A stretch of 64,000 nucleotides of DNA from JBFONV01 sp040779335 (GCA_040779335.1 JBFONV010000005.1:310001-374000), one strand, 5' to 3'. Positions 7,712-18,246 are shown, numbered from the stretch's first letter. The notes: generated by a model not told the origin, from the letters alone. A program made the numbers and translations.

Positions 7712-8920
7712 ATGCTTGAAAATAAAAATATTGTTCTTGGTATTACCGGTGGCATAGCCGCTTATAAAACCCCAGAGTTGGTACGTCGACTAAAAGAGCA
7801 AGGCGCGAATATACGAGTAGTAATGACTGAAGGAGCTAAGGCCTTTATTACGCCTTTAACTCTGCAGGCAGTATCGACAAATGCTGTTGCCGACAATTTG
7901 CTCGACACGCAGGCGGAACTCGCTATGGGGCACATTGAATTAGCCAAGTGGGCAGATCTTATTTTTATAGCTCCGGCTACCGCTGATACTATCGCTCGCA
8001 TAGCAAATGGTTTAGCCGATAATTTATTAACAACGCTTTGTTTAGCAACTGCAGCACCTATTGCTGTTGCCCCAGCGATGAATCAGCAAATGTGGCATGC
8101 CCAAGCCACCCAAGACAACATTTTAATGCTAGCACAAAGAGGTGTCTTAATTTGGGGACCGGGTGCAGGCGAACAAGCCTGTGGGGATGTTGGCTTAGGA
8201 CGAATGTTAGATGTTGACGACCTAGTCACACATACTCGTGAACATTTTAATACCGTGACTAGTGAAAAAACGCTACAAGGGCAACATTGGGTGATCACCG
8301 CTGGTCCTACTCGCGAGGCAATAGATCCGGTGCGTTATATCTCAAATCACAGCTCGGGAAAAATGGGCTACGCCATCGCACAAGCGGCAATAGATGCGGG
8401 CGCCAAAGTGACGCTCATTTCTGGTCCGGTCAATTTAAGCGCACCGCAACATTGTCAATTACTTAGCGTCGATAGCGCGCAAGAAATGCATCAACATGCT
8501 CTTGAGCTAGCGCCCAATGCCGATGTTTTCGTGGCCTGTGCCGCAGTTGCCGATTATCGAATGAGTGATATTGCTACACAAAAAATCAAAAAATCTAACG
8601 ATACAATGCAGTTAACGCTGGTTAAAAACCCTGATATTGTTGCCGACGTCGCCGCGTTAAATAACAAACCTTTCACCGTTGGTTTTGCCGCTGAAACTCA
8701 GGATGTTGAGCAATACGCTGTAGGCAAGCTAAAGCGCAAAAACCTCGATATGATCGCGGCTAATGACGTTTCTAAAGCAGGACAAGGGTTCAACAGTGAT
8801 GATAACGCCCTGCAAGTCTTTACTGCTAGCCACAAAGTAGCAATTGCGCTGGCGGCAAAAGCACAAGTTGCTAAGCAACTAGTAAAGATTATTGCCCAAG
8901 AACAGCAAAACAAAAAATAA
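7712..8920 (+). CDS. coaBC: Bifunctional phosphopantothenoylcysteine decarboxylase/synthetase
   Basis: CoaBC makes 4'-phosphopantetheine for coenzyme A in two steps. The N-terminal CoaC flavoprotein half (about residues 1-185) shows GITGGIAAYK, His74 (GHIELAKWAD), the PAMN motif at 121-124 and the active Cys157 in GEQACGDVGLGRM. The C-terminal CoaB half shows ITAGPTREAIDPVR, SNHSSGKMGYA and the KIKKS motif near 290. Its 402 residues are the normal length. It is divergent from the flavin operon. slmA follows after 109 bp; the dut gene usually found between them is absent. Confidence 0.97.
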   Translation: MLENKNIVLGITGGIAAYKTPELVRRLKEQGANIRVVMTEGAKAFITPLTLQAVSTNAVADNLLDTQAELAMGHIELAKWADLIFIAPATADTIARIANGLADNLLTTLCLATAAPIAVAPAMNQQMWHAQATQDNILMLAQRGVLIWGPGAGEQACGDVGLGRMLDVDDLVTHTREHFNTVTSEKTLQGQHWVITAGPTREAIDPVRYISNHSSGKMGYAIAQAAIDAGAKVTLISGPVNLSAPQHCQLLSVDSAQEMHQHALELAPNADVFVACAAVADYRMSDIATQKIKKSNDTMQLTLVKNPDIVADVAALNNKPFTVGFAAETQDVEQYAVGKLKRKNLDMIAANDVSKAGQGFNSDDNALQVFTASHKVAIALAAKAQVAKQLVKIIAQEQQNKK

Positions 8921-9029
8921 ATCATTGCGCATGACGTTGAATTTATGGCGGTTAACGCTATACAATCACGCCAAACAGTTTGACGTGATAACGACAATAC
9001 TCATAACAATAAAGTAGAGAATAGGTTTT

Positions 9030-9614
9030 ATGTCTACCAATCAAAAACCAAATCGTAAGCAGCAAATATTAGAATGCCTTGCGGCCATGCTGGAAAACAG
9101 TCCTGGCCAACGAATTACTACTGCCAAACTAGCGGCAGAAGTGGGCGTATCGGAAGCGGCTTTATATCGACATTTCCCTTCTAAAGCGCGCATGTTTGAG
9201 GGACTAATTGAATTTATTGAAGAGTCTATTTTCTCGCGCATTAATTTAATTTTAAATGATCACAAAGAAGCATTAGTGCGTTGTCATCATATACTGCATG
9301 TTTTATTGGTATTCTCTGAACGTAATCCTGGTATGTGCAGAATTCTATCGGGTGATGCCTTGATGGGGGAAAATGAACGATTGCGCGCCCGCGTTAATCA
9401 ATTTTTCGAAAAACTTGAATCACAATTTAAACAGGTGCTCAGAGAACGAAAACTGCGTGAAGGCAAAAACTTCTCTATCAATGAACTCGCTCTAGCCAAT
9501 ATTTTAGTCTCATACGCTGAAGGTAAAGTCAGTCAGTATGTTCGTTCTGGATTTAATAAAAAGCCCAGCGATGACTTTAATGAGCAATGGCAATTTTTAA
9601 TGGCCAACAAATAA
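9030..9614 (+). CDS. slmA: Nucleoid occlusion factor SlmA
   Basis: A TetR-fold protein of 194 residues. SlmA binds specific chromosomal sites and blocks FtsZ assembly over the nucleoid. The helix-turn-helix is at about residues 29-48 (TTAKLAAEVGVSEAALYRHF), followed by PSKARMFEGLIEFIEESIF, which is characteristic of SlmA. The coaBC-slmA neighbourhood supports the assignment. The ATG has a weak AGG upstream. pepD follows after 77 bp. Confidence 0.95.
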   Translation: MSTNQKPNRKQQILECLAAMLENSPGQRITTAKLAAEVGVSEAALYRHFPSKARMFEGLIEFIEESIFSRINLILNDHKEALVRCHHILHVLLVFSERNPGMCRILSGDALMGENERLRARVNQFFEKLESQFKQVLRERKLREGKNFSINELALANILVSYAEGKVSQYVRSGFNKKPSDDFNEQWQFLMANK

Positions 9615-9691
9615 CAGGTATACGATAACTCAGGCTCTTCATTTATGAAGGGCGCTAAATGTCGTAATCCATAAATTTCTAAGGAAAAATC

Positions 9692-11161
9692 GTGAGTAAA
9701 TTAGCACAACTTCAACCTAGCCTGTTATGGCAATTGTTTGAAAAAATATGCAGCATTCCACACCCTTCTAAGCATGAACAACAGATATCGGCCTGGATCC
9801 AAGCTTGGGCCAAAAATCTCGGTTTATCAGTACAGGAAGATGCAATAGGCAATATACTAATCAAAAAGCCGGCAACAGCGGGTATGGAAAGTCGTAAAGG
9901 CGTTATTTTACAAGCTCATATGGATATGGTGCCGCAAAAAAACGCCAGCACTCAACATGACTTTTTAACCGACCCGATTAAGCCATACATTGTCAGCGAA
10001 GCAAACGGTGATTGGGTAACGGCACAAGACACGACCTTAGGTGCCGATAATGGGATTGGACTATCTTCAGCGTTGGCAGTATTAGCAAGTGATGACATTG
10101 CACACGGACCACTTGAAGTACTAATTACCATTGATGAAGAAGCAGGTATGAGTGGTGCCTTTGGTCTACAGTCTGGCTGGTTAGAAGGCGAAATTTTAAT
10201 TAATACCGACTCTGAGCAAGAAGGCGAAGTATATATGGGTTGTGCTGGAGGTATTGATGGTTCAGCAACATTCTCGTTAGCATTTGAGCCAACACCAGAA
10301 GATACCCAAGCATTTAATCTTTCTCTGTCAGGATTAAAAGGCGGCCATTCAGGCGTCGACATCCATACCGGTCGTGCTAACGCCAATAAATTACTCGTGC
10401 GATTTTTGCTCGATGCCAGCGAAAAATTTGACCTTCATTTAACCGAACTAAACGGTGGCAGTTTACGCAATGCTATTCCGCGTGAAGCCAATGCAAGCTT
10501 TGTCATACCAACAATACAAATCGATGCCTTTAAACATGCATTAAACAACTATTTAGCCACCATTCAACAGAATCTTAGTGCCATTGAAACTGATATAGAA
10601 ATGTTACTCATTTCGCCTGAAACCTTTGACCGTTGTTGGACGAAAGACATACAAACTAGGATACTACGCGCATTAAACGCCTGTCCAAATGGCGTTATCC
10701 GCATGAGTGATGATATTGAAGGTATCGTTGAAACGTCTTTAAACCTAGGTGTGTTACGCTGTAAAGGTAACAAATTTGTTGCCATGACCTTGATCAGAAG
10801 TTTACATGACGACGGTCGTATGGAAACACAGCGCATGGTGCAATCAGTGTTTGAACTGGCAGAGGCAAGTATTGAATTTTCGGGTGCCTATCCTGGTTGG
10901 AAACCTGATACTAGTTCGGCCATCATGAAAGTTGTCAGAGACACCTACCAAGAACTGTTTCATAAAGTACCCGAAATTATGGTAATACACGCGGGCCTAG
11001 AATGCGGTTTATTTAAAACGGCCTATCCGCATTGGGATATGGTCTCATTTGGACCAACGATAAAATTCCCACATTCTCCAGATGAAAAGGTCGATATTGA
11101 AACTGTTAATCAGTATTGGCAATTGCTTGTTGCGGTACTTAAAGCGATCCCAAGTAAATAA
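9692..11161 (+). CDS. pepD: Cytosol non-specific dipeptidase (aminoacyl-histidine dipeptidase)
   Basis: A 489-residue M20 family metallopeptidase that cleaves dipeptides, including Xaa-His, with two zinc ions. Ligand and catalytic residues are visible: QAHMDMV (His76, Asp78), GADNGIG (Asp119), DEEAG (Glu149/150), NTDSE and the C-terminal HAGLECG. The start is a GTG at 9692 with AAGGA 8 nt upstream. It is a stand-alone gene after slmA, and an inverted repeat follows at 11174-11214. Confidence 0.95.
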   Translation: MSKLAQLQPSLLWQLFEKICSIPHPSKHEQQISAWIQAWAKNLGLSVQEDAIGNILIKKPATAGMESRKGVILQAHMDMVPQKNASTQHDFLTDPIKPYIVSEANGDWVTAQDTTLGADNGIGLSSALAVLASDDIAHGPLEVLITIDEEAGMSGAFGLQSGWLEGEILINTDSEQEGEVYMGCAGGIDGSATFSLAFEPTPEDTQAFNLSLSGLKGGHSGVDIHTGRANANKLLVRFLLDASEKFDLHLTELNGGSLRNAIPREANASFVIPTIQIDAFKHALNNYLATIQQNLSAIETDIEMLLISPETFDRCWTKDIQTRILRALNACPNGVIRMSDDIEGIVETSLNLGVLRCKGNKFVAMTLIRSLHDDGRMETQRMVQSVFELAEASIEFSGAYPGWKPDTSSAIMKVVRDTYQELFHKVPEIMVIHAGLECGLFKTAYPHWDMVSFGPTIKFPHSPDEKVDIETVNQYWQLLVAVLKAIPSK

Positions 11162-11173
11162 ACTGACGGCCGC

Positions 11174-11214
11174 CTTTGCATTGTTAGCAATGAAAATTGT
11201 CTGACAATGCAAAG
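11174..11214 (+). repeat. Hairpin after pepD
   Basis: CTTTGCATTGT (11174-11184) is the exact inverse of ACAATGCAAAG (11204-11214), with a 19-nt loop. There is no T run, so it may be an mRNA-stabilising stem rather than a classical terminator. Confidence 0.5.
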
Positions 11215-11296
11215 ATAACAAAGCGTTATCCATACTTGGTTGTGATTATTGAGTTTTCAGATAGAATGAGAACTACGTACATCCTGGAATACGATC

Positions 11297-11956
11297 ATGG
11301 TTCAGCCAGAAAAAATAATAATAGCTGATGACCACCCCCTGTTTAGACAAGCCTTACTTGATACCTTAAAGGCGAAACTAACTGAAACCAACTGGTTAGA
11401 AGCACAAACAATAGACGAACTTGATGCCTTGTTAGCCCAACACCAAGACAGCGATTTAGTCCTGCTTGACCTTAATATTCCAGGGGCACATGGCTTTAAT
11501 ACCTTGATCCACGTTCGTACCCATTATCCACAAATACCCGTCGTTATTGTCTCTGCCTATGAAGACCATGACACCATTAGCAAAGCAATGAATTATGGCG
11601 CTGCTGGGTTTATTCCTAAGTCGACCCCTGTCGACAGTATTTATACGGCAATATTGCAAGTATTGTCTGGTGAGCTCTGGCTACCTGAAACCTTTCAACA
11701 AGAAAGTATGCAAATTGACCACGCTGACATTGCTGAACGCGTCGCCACGTTAACACAGCAACAATATCGCATTTTAATGATGTTTGCCCAAGGTATGCTC
11801 AATAAGCAAATTGCTTATGATCTCAATGTCTCCGAAGCAACCATTAAAGCCCATGCAACCGCTATTTTTCGTAAATTAAATGTTCGAAATAGAACCCAGG
11901 CGGTTATTGCCATCAGTCAATTAGATCTCAATGATAGTGGCTTTAATAACCACTAG
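11297..11956 (+). CDS. crbR: NarL/FixJ-type response regulator, probable CrbR of the acetate switch
   Basis: A 219-residue response regulator. The receiver domain is at about 1-125, with IADDHP at 9-14, phospho-acceptor Asp58 in LLDLNIPG, Ser near 85 and Lys near 108. A LuxR-type helix-turn-helix occupies about 150-210 (LNKQIAYDLNVSEATIKAHA). In Vibrio and Pseudomonas a regulator of this type (CrbR/ErdR) pairs with a symporter-fused kinase to activate acs and acetate uptake. Such a kinase lies at 14809-18246 and acs at 32648. Its stop codon overlaps that of the convergent c-di-GMP gene within one CTAG. The pairing is inferred from domains and location. Confidence 0.75.
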   Translation: MVQPEKIIIADDHPLFRQALLDTLKAKLTETNWLEAQTIDELDALLAQHQDSDLVLLDLNIPGAHGFNTLIHVRTHYPQIPVVIVSAYEDHDTISKAMNYGAAGFIPKSTPVDSIYTAILQVLSGELWLPETFQQESMQIDHADIAERVATLTQQQYRILMMFAQGMLNKQIAYDLNVSEATIKAHATAIFRKLNVRNRTQAVIAISQLDLNDSGFNNH

Positions 11957-14622
11957 CTGGGTGTTAATTTTTGGTCACAAAAGCGAATAAATTCATCTTT
12001 TGTCAAAGGCTTGCTAAAAAGATAGCCTTGCATAAATTGGCATTGTTTTAATTTAAGTAAGTCTGCCTGCTCAACAGTTTCAACCCCTTCAGCGACCGCT
12101 TTTAAGTTTAAGCTATGGGCAATGGATATTATCGCATTGACCAATGCTTCATCTTCGCAGTTGGAGGCCACAAAGGTCACGAAAGCGCGATCAATTTTTA
12201 GGGTTGTGATCGGAAATTTCTTCAAATAACTTAATGATGAATAACCAGTACCAAAATCATCAATCGATAAATCTACGCCAAGCGCACTAATGGCATTCAT
12301 TTGTGCCAAGGTTGCTTTGTCATCATTAATTAACAAGCTTTCAGTGATTTCCAAGGTCAGTTTTTCTGGCGCTAAACCGGTCTCAGCTAATATAGCACCA
12401 GTGAGTGCAGCAATATCATGTCGCTGAAATTGATGACTTGATATATTAACCGCTATTCGAGGAAAATTTCGGTAGCGCGCTTGCCATATAACCGCCTCTT
12501 TACATGCTTCCCTCAATACCCATTCACCTAAAGCAACAATCAAACCAATATCTTCTGCTAAAGGAATAAAATCCATCGGCGGAATAAGTCCTTTTTGTGG
12601 GTGTCGCCATCTTACTAACGCTTCGGCACCGGATATCTCTCTGGTTACCGAATCGATAATAGGCTGAAAGAACAATTCGAATTCATTGTTGTCCATTGCT
12701 GTTCGCAAATCATGTTCCAATAGTCGACGTTGCTGAGCTTGCTCATCCATTTCTATAGTAAAAAACTGGTGATTCTTGCGACCTAAAGCCTTCGCTTTAT
12801 ACATGGCTTTATCCGCTTTTCGTATCAGGGTTTCAATATCATTGCCATCATTTGGGTAAAATGCGATACCAATGCTGGCTGATACATAGGCTTCATGACC
12901 ATCTAATGTGAATGGCGAGCAAATACTGGTTTGCAGCTTAGTAGCAATGCTTTCAAGCTCAGGAACCCCAGCACTATCAGGCAATAACACCGCGAATTCA
13001 TCCCCGCCAAAGCGAGCGACAGTATCCGAATTTCGCAGGCTTTCCACAATTCTGGTAGCAACATCACGCAATAAATCATCGCCTTTAGAATGGCCTAAGG
13101 TGTCGTTGACATGTTTAAAACCATCCAGATCAATAAAGAGTAGTGCCACTTGCTGCTTGTTCCGCTCAGCATGTTTAAGCGCTTGTGAAAATCTATCGGT
13201 AAATAAATTACGATTCGCTAATCCAGTTAAAGTGTCAAAGTTAGCTTGAAAACGAATACGCACTTCATTCTCTTTACGTTTAGTAATATCACTAAATAAA
13301 GAGACATACCCTTCCAGTTGTCCTAAATCATCGCGGATCGTGGTAATGGCCAACCACTCAGTATAAATTTCGCCATTTTTGCGCCGATTCCAAATTTCAC
13401 CTTCCCATATATCTTGGTTAAGTAATGATTCAGACATGGTTTTATAAAAAGCATCATCATGATGGCCAGATTTAAGTATCGATGGATCGTGACCAATAAC
13501 CTCGTCGGCCTCATAACCGGTAATTTCGCTAAACGCATCATTAACCATTTGAATTCGGTTATTAGCATCAGTCACCATTACGGCTTCGGTCGCACACCTA
13601 AAAACTGTTGAAGCTAGCCGTAAACGTTTTTCATCTTCTTTGAGTTGAGATATATCTTCCTTAATCGCTATATAATGCGTAACGTCACCATCCATATTTT
13701 TTATTGGACCAATAGTGGCTTTTTCCCAATACATCCCTCCATTTTTCTTTCGATTATGAAATTCACCTACCCATATTTTTCCTTGGCTAATTGTGCTCCA
13801 CAGTTGCTCAAACTCTTGGTGTTCAGGCGCTTCATTTTTTAATATATTGGGTTTTTTACCAATAACATCTTGTCGAGAATATCCAGAGATTTGCTCAAAC
13901 TTTTTATTTACGTAGTCGATAACCCCATTAGTATCTGTTCGTAGCACCGATACCGGGCTTTGTTCAACCACTTGGCTTAACTGATAAAGCTCATTTTCTG
14001 CACGTCTGCTAAATTTTAATGAGCGAATAAGGTAAATAATAACAACCAAAAATGCCCCTAAACCTACGCTTAACAAAAGGACTATTTGAATGGACTTTTC
14101 TTCTATGGCCTCAACCTGCATATCAACCATATTTTCTAAATTAGCTTGATATTGCCAATACTCTCTTTGACTATCACGTTCTGGGGAAATATCACGAATA
14201 ATAGAAAACAACACTGTGCTTTGAGCATAGGTAATAGGCGAAGAAATTACTTCAACCGTTTTAATTTCACCATTAGCCAACTTATGTCTAAAGATAAAAA
14301 AATTGCGCTGTTCTTTTTTGGCAAGCAGGCGCTCTTTTGCTACTTGCTCTGACGTAAAAATATTAATGTCTTGAATATACATATTACGAAGAGCTTCGAC
14401 CGAATAACCATAGAAATTACTTGCGGCGTTGTTTGCAGCAATGATTTGTCCCGTTGCCGGTTCAATCAACAACATAATGGCGGGGCTATTATCAAAGATA
14501 TCTTCAAGCTCTACAGATGAGGCACGAGTACAAGATACAGAGCCAAAAAATGATAACATCAATGCCCATATTAGTAATTTTGTATTTTTACACGTTATCT
14601 GAGCTTGGCTTAGGTTAATCAT
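11953..14622 (-). CDS. Membrane PAS-PAS-PAS-GGDEF-EAL cyclic-di-GMP protein
   Basis: An 889-residue sensor. Order: N-terminal hydrophobic segment about 15-30, PAS about 40-148, membrane helix about 178-200, PAS about 213-328, PAS about 335-448, GGDEF about 455-620, EAL about 635-880. The cyclase motif GGDEF (539-543) is intact, with an RxxD inhibitory site at 530-533. The phosphodiesterase motif EALVRW (667-672) is intact, as are DDFGTGYSSL and KIDRAF. It could therefore both make and break c-di-GMP. It separates the crbR-like and crbS-like genes and converges on the former, with the two stops sharing CTAG. Confidence 0.9.
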   Translation of the reverse strand: MINLSQAQITCKNTKLLIWALMLSFFGSVSCTRASSVELEDIFDNSPAIMLLIEPATGQIIAANNAASNFYGYSVEALRNMYIQDINIFTSEQVAKERLLAKKEQRNFFIFRHKLANGEIKTVEVISSPITYAQSTVLFSIIRDISPERDSQREYWQYQANLENMVDMQVEAIEEKSIQIVLLLSVGLGAFLVVIIYLIRSLKFSRRAENELYQLSQVVEQSPVSVLRTDTNGVIDYVNKKFEQISGYSRQDVIGKKPNILKNEAPEHQEFEQLWSTISQGKIWVGEFHNRKKNGGMYWEKATIGPIKNMDGDVTHYIAIKEDISQLKEDEKRLRLASTVFRCATEAVMVTDANNRIQMVNDAFSEITGYEADEVIGHDPSILKSGHHDDAFYKTMSESLLNQDIWEGEIWNRRKNGEIYTEWLAITTIRDDLGQLEGYVSLFSDITKRKENEVRIRFQANFDTLTGLANRNLFTDRFSQALKHAERNKQQVALLFIDLDGFKHVNDTLGHSKGDDLLRDVATRIVESLRNSDTVARFGGDEFAVLLPDSAGVPELESIATKLQTSICSPFTLDGHEAYVSASIGIAFYPNDGNDIETLIRKADKAMYKAKALGRKNHQFFTIEMDEQAQQRRLLEHDLRTAMDNNEFELFFQPIIDSVTREISGAEALVRWRHPQKGLIPPMDFIPLAEDIGLIVALGEWVLREACKEAVIWQARYRNFPRIAVNISSHQFQRHDIAALTGAILAETGLAPEKLTLEITESLLINDDKATLAQMNAISALGVDLSIDDFGTGYSSLSYLKKFPITTLKIDRAFVTFVASNCEDEALVNAIISIAHSLNLKAVAEGVETVEQADLLKLKQCQFMQGYLFSKPLTKDEFIRFCDQKLTPS

Positions 14623-14808
14623 TATTTAATTACAATTGGCCCTATTGAATACATTTTGCCGATAAAACTCATCCGCTCGGGATCGATAAGTTCGAATAGA
14701 TTAATAACATCTACAAGCAGAAAATCTCTACTGCCAAAAGATTAAAATTGCAGTAAAAAACAAACTAACTTGTTTTCAATAGTAGCGTATAAATTTGATT
14801 TTTCGAGA

Positions 14809-17800
14809 TTATTCCACATATTTTACCTGTAACTGTTTGGTGAGCATTGCGCTCATCATCGCCCTTAACGAAGCAGGTTTAACCATTTTCCGCATAAAAC
14901 CGACCTCAAGATTATGGGCCTTACTCTCAACATCACTATCGGTGGTTGCCGTGATCAAAATGGCAGGAATGTAATGGTGGCACTGTGCTCTTAATTCACT
15001 GATCAGAGTCAGCCCATCCGCTTGATGATCTAGTTGATAATCAACCAACAAAATATCAATATCAGCTTGGTGAACGGCAAAAATATCTTTCGCACTTTGT
15101 TCAGATTCTGCCGCCAATACCGTACATTGCCATGTCGATAGCAACTCCACCATACCGCTTAATACATCGGCATCGTTATCAATACATAAGACAGTAACCC
15201 CTTTAAAACCCACCCGAGGCGGCACCGTTTTCTCTTGACGAACAATTTGCGCACCCACTCTTGCCAGAGCAATTGAAAAATCACAACCTCGCTCGGCTTG
15301 AGAGCTTAATTTGAGTGTATGACCTAACAATTGGCTTAAACTTTTAGTAATACTAAGGCCTAAGCCTAGTCCGATTGATGTGGATGTATTTATCGTATCA
15401 AGCTGAGTAAACTGTTCAAAAACAACTTCTTGCTTAGATTCTGGGATACCAGGACCGTTATCCAATACGTGAATGGCAACCCCGTCATTAATAATCCGAA
15501 CGCCTAATAATACTTTGCCTGGGCTGGCATAACGAAAAGCATTGCCAATCAAGTTTTGTAATATGCGACGCAGTAAGTTCTGATCAGATTTAACCCAAAT
15601 ACTCGTATTAACAACGCGAAAGTCGACTAGTTGCTCGTCGACAGATGCTGAAAACTCTTGCGCTAGGCTTTCAAATAAGTCTTGTAAGGGGAAGGTTTCT
15701 ATCTGTGGCGTAATATTGCCACTTTCTATCCGAGCAATTTCGGCTAAATCAGACAGTAAATCACTGGCAACCCGCAAAGAACGATCAATATTATTGACCT
15801 GCCGTTTTTGTATCTCATTTAAATTATTTTGATCTGCCAGAGCCGAAGTAAATAACCGTGCCGCCTCTAAAGGCTGCATCAAGTCGTGACTACAGGCTTT
15901 AAGATATAAACTTTTTTTACTATGTGCTTGCTCGGCTTTTTCTCGAGCAATGGCTAATGCAGCGTTGGCTTGCTCAAGTTTTTGGGTACGTTCCTGTACC
16001 CGAGTTTCTAAATCTAGGTTAGCTTCTTTTAATACCTGTTCAGCTTGTCGATAGGCCGTTATGTCAGAAAAGAGCATGACAAAACCACCACCGGGTAGCG
16101 GATTCCCTTCAATGCGGATCACTTGTCCATTACTGTGTGTTCGCTCAGAACTATGCTGACTCCCTTGGCGTAAATAACGTAAACGACGATTCACTTGTTC
16201 ATCAGTATTGCCCGGCCCACATAGTCCACGAGTTACGTTGTAGCGAATAAGTTGTTCTATAGGGCAACCGATATAAATCAGCTCCTGAGGGTAATCAAAA
16301 AAATCTAAATACTTTTTATTCCAGGCAACTAAATTTAAGTCTTCATCAACGATAGAAATACCTTCACTGGCATTTTCTATCGCGCTGTGTAATAGATTTT
16401 GGCTAAAACGTTGGCGCTGATGTGAGGCATCTTCAACCATAACCGCCAATTCATCTAACGCGATGTCTCGCCCTTCCAAAGCAGAAGACAATACCAAACG
16501 CGCTGACGAGGCGCCCATAACACTGGCGAGGGTTTTTTCTGTATGTTGCAACAGCAGTTGATTAAAAGTGACATTGCCTAACTTTTTGCGGTCCGTAGAC
16601 AGCAAAAAAGCACTAAAACTAATTTTGGCCTTATCATCACCAACAAAACGAGAAACCAATAACTCCAACTCTTTGGCATCGACATGACGTTTCTTTTTAT
16701 TGTCAATCAATTCGGTCGGTTGCCACTCTAAAAACAACGATGCTTGCACCCTTTCCTGAACGCTTTGCCGAGTCATTTTAGAAATCGCCAACATAACAAA
16801 AACATTCGCCAATAAACTAATCAATGAGGCTAAAGTATTGGCAGGAATAATTGCATTTTCAAACGGTTGTGGATAAAAACCAAACTGGGGTAAAAAGTTA
16901 AGTAATAACCATAAACTGAACCCAAGAGTGATACCAGCGTAAACGCCAGTTAGGCTTGCTCGTCGCCAATAAAAAGCCGCTATCAATGCCGGTGTGAGTT
17001 GAGCAAAAGCGCCAAAAGCTATCTCCCCCATCGAGGCTAAAGTATCGGCAGGGGCAAGCAAAAACACCCCATAGCCTAGCAATATCACAACAAGCACTAA
17101 CGCTTTACGGATATTGAGCAGGCGCAAGCGAAAGTCATCAAAATTGGTGTGTTGATTTTGCGTTGAACGAAACAATAACGGAAAGACAATTTCATTACTG
17201 AGCATCGTGGTTAACGCAATGGAGGAAATAATCACCATAGAGCTTGCTGCAGATATTGCGCCTAAAAAAGCAAATAGTGTCAGCCATGTTTGCCCTTGCT
17301 GCCAAGGTAAAAACAGCACATAGGCATCAGAAGGCACCGAATCCCCAAGCAGCAACTGCCCCGCTAATCCAAGTGGCGCTGCAAAAATGGCAAATACTAA
17401 CAGGTATAATGGAAATACCCGTCGACTCAGCCAAGTATCTTTTTCATTCTTTAGCTCTACCACCATCACCTGAAATTGGCGAGGAAGAGACAAAAAAGCA
17501 GCCATAACAATAACTAACATCCCAGTCATCGCAGAAATATTAGCAAGACTTAATTGTTGTTCAAGTTGAATATTGGCGTTAGATTCACGCCAAATTACCA
17601 TGGGTGAATCAAAAATAAAGAAGGTCACAAATAAGCCAACCGCTAAAAAGGCCACCAACTTCACCAATGATTCAAACGCGATGGCTAACATCACCCCAGG
17701 ATGACGCTCAGTAACATCAATATTTCGAATGCCGAACATAATAGTAAAGCCTGCTAACACCAGACTAACTATTAAGCCAAAACGCCAAGAGATGATAGTT

Positions 17801-18246
17801 TGTTCAGCTTGCAATTGTTGAAAAGAGTAAACGATCGCTTTAAGTTGCAGCGCGATATAAGGCATAGTGCCGATCAGCGCGACTAAAGTGACAACAATAG
17901 CCAAATTATGTGATTTACCAAATCGAGCAGCAAGTAAATCAGCAATAGAGGTTAAATTTAATTTCAGGCTGACTCGAATAATGCGTTGAATAAATGGCCA
18001 CGCAAAAATGAACAGTAAAATAGGACCTAAATAAATAGGCACATGAGAAAGAAAGTTATTGGCCGCTTGCCCTGTCGTGCCGAGAAAACTCCACGAGGTA
18101 CAGTAAACACCTAAGGTAAGCGCATAGATTATCGACTGACTTTGTTTAACCAGTTTATGCTTATATTTATCACCTAAATAGGCAATAAGAAAAAGCAAAC
18201 CAATGTAGCTCAAACTTAAGGTAACTAATTGCCAGTTCGGAAACAT
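14809..18246 (-). CDS. crbS: Symporter-fused hybrid sensor kinase, probable CrbS of the acetate switch
   Basis: An 1145-residue protein. The first ~500 residues are a sodium:solute symporter-like (SLC5) domain with about 13 membrane helices. A linker region follows (about 520-620), then a PAS domain (about 635-745, SAIENASEGISIVDEDLNLV), a HisKA domain with phospho-acceptor His in KACSHDLMQP, an ATPase domain (NLIGNAFRYA, DNGPGIPE, GLGLGLSITK) and a receiver domain with Asp in LLVDYQLD at the C-terminus. This matches CrbS/NahK-like hybrid kinases that sense acetate or a related state and signal to CrbR. The acetate-type symporter genes lie just upstream. The ligand is inferred. Confidence 0.85.
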   Translation of the reverse strand: MFPNWQLVTLSLSYIGLLFLIAYLGDKYKHKLVKQSQSIIYALTLGVYCTSWSFLGTTGQAANNFLSHVPIYLGPILLFIFAWPFIQRIIRVSLKLNLTSIADLLAARFGKSHNLAIVVTLVALIGTMPYIALQLKAIVYSFQQLQAEQTIISWRFGLIVSLVLAGFTIMFGIRNIDVTERHPGVMLAIAFESLVKLVAFLAVGLFVTFFIFDSPMVIWRESNANIQLEQQLSLANISAMTGMLVIVMAAFLSLPRQFQVMVVELKNEKDTWLSRRVFPLYLLVFAIFAAPLGLAGQLLLGDSVPSDAYVLFLPWQQGQTWLTLFAFLGAISAASSMVIISSIALTTMLSNEIVFPLLFRSTQNQHTNFDDFRLRLLNIRKALVLVVILLGYGVFLLAPADTLASMGEIAFGAFAQLTPALIAAFYWRRASLTGVYAGITLGFSLWLLLNFLPQFGFYPQPFENAIIPANTLASLISLLANVFVMLAISKMTRQSVQERVQASLFLEWQPTELIDNKKKRHVDAKELELLVSRFVGDDKAKISFSAFLLSTDRKKLGNVTFNQLLLQHTEKTLASVMGASSARLVLSSALEGRDIALDELAVMVEDASHQRQRFSQNLLHSAIENASEGISIVDEDLNLVAWNKKYLDFFDYPQELIYIGCPIEQLIRYNVTRGLCGPGNTDEQVNRRLRYLRQGSQHSSERTHSNGQVIRIEGNPLPGGGFVMLFSDITAYRQAEQVLKEANLDLETRVQERTQKLEQANAALAIAREKAEQAHSKKSLYLKACSHDLMQPLEAARLFTSALADQNNLNEIQKRQVNNIDRSLRVASDLLSDLAEIARIESGNITPQIETFPLQDLFESLAQEFSASVDEQLVDFRVVNTSIWVKSDQNLLRRILQNLIGNAFRYASPGKVLLGVRIINDGVAIHVLDNGPGIPESKQEVVFEQFTQLDTINTSTSIGLGLGLSITKSLSQLLGHTLKLSSQAERGCDFSIALARVGAQIVRQEKTVPPRVGFKGVTVLCIDNDADVLSGMVELLSTWQCTVLAAESEQSAKDIFAVHQADIDILLVDYQLDHQADGLTLISELRAQCHHYIPAILITATTDSDVESKAHNLEVGFMRKMVKPASLRAMMSAMLTKQLQVKYVE

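Noticed and set aside
9952..10386. Minus-strand frame of 144 codons
   Set aside because: Antisense to the conserved pepD metal-site region; composition typical of a shadow frame.
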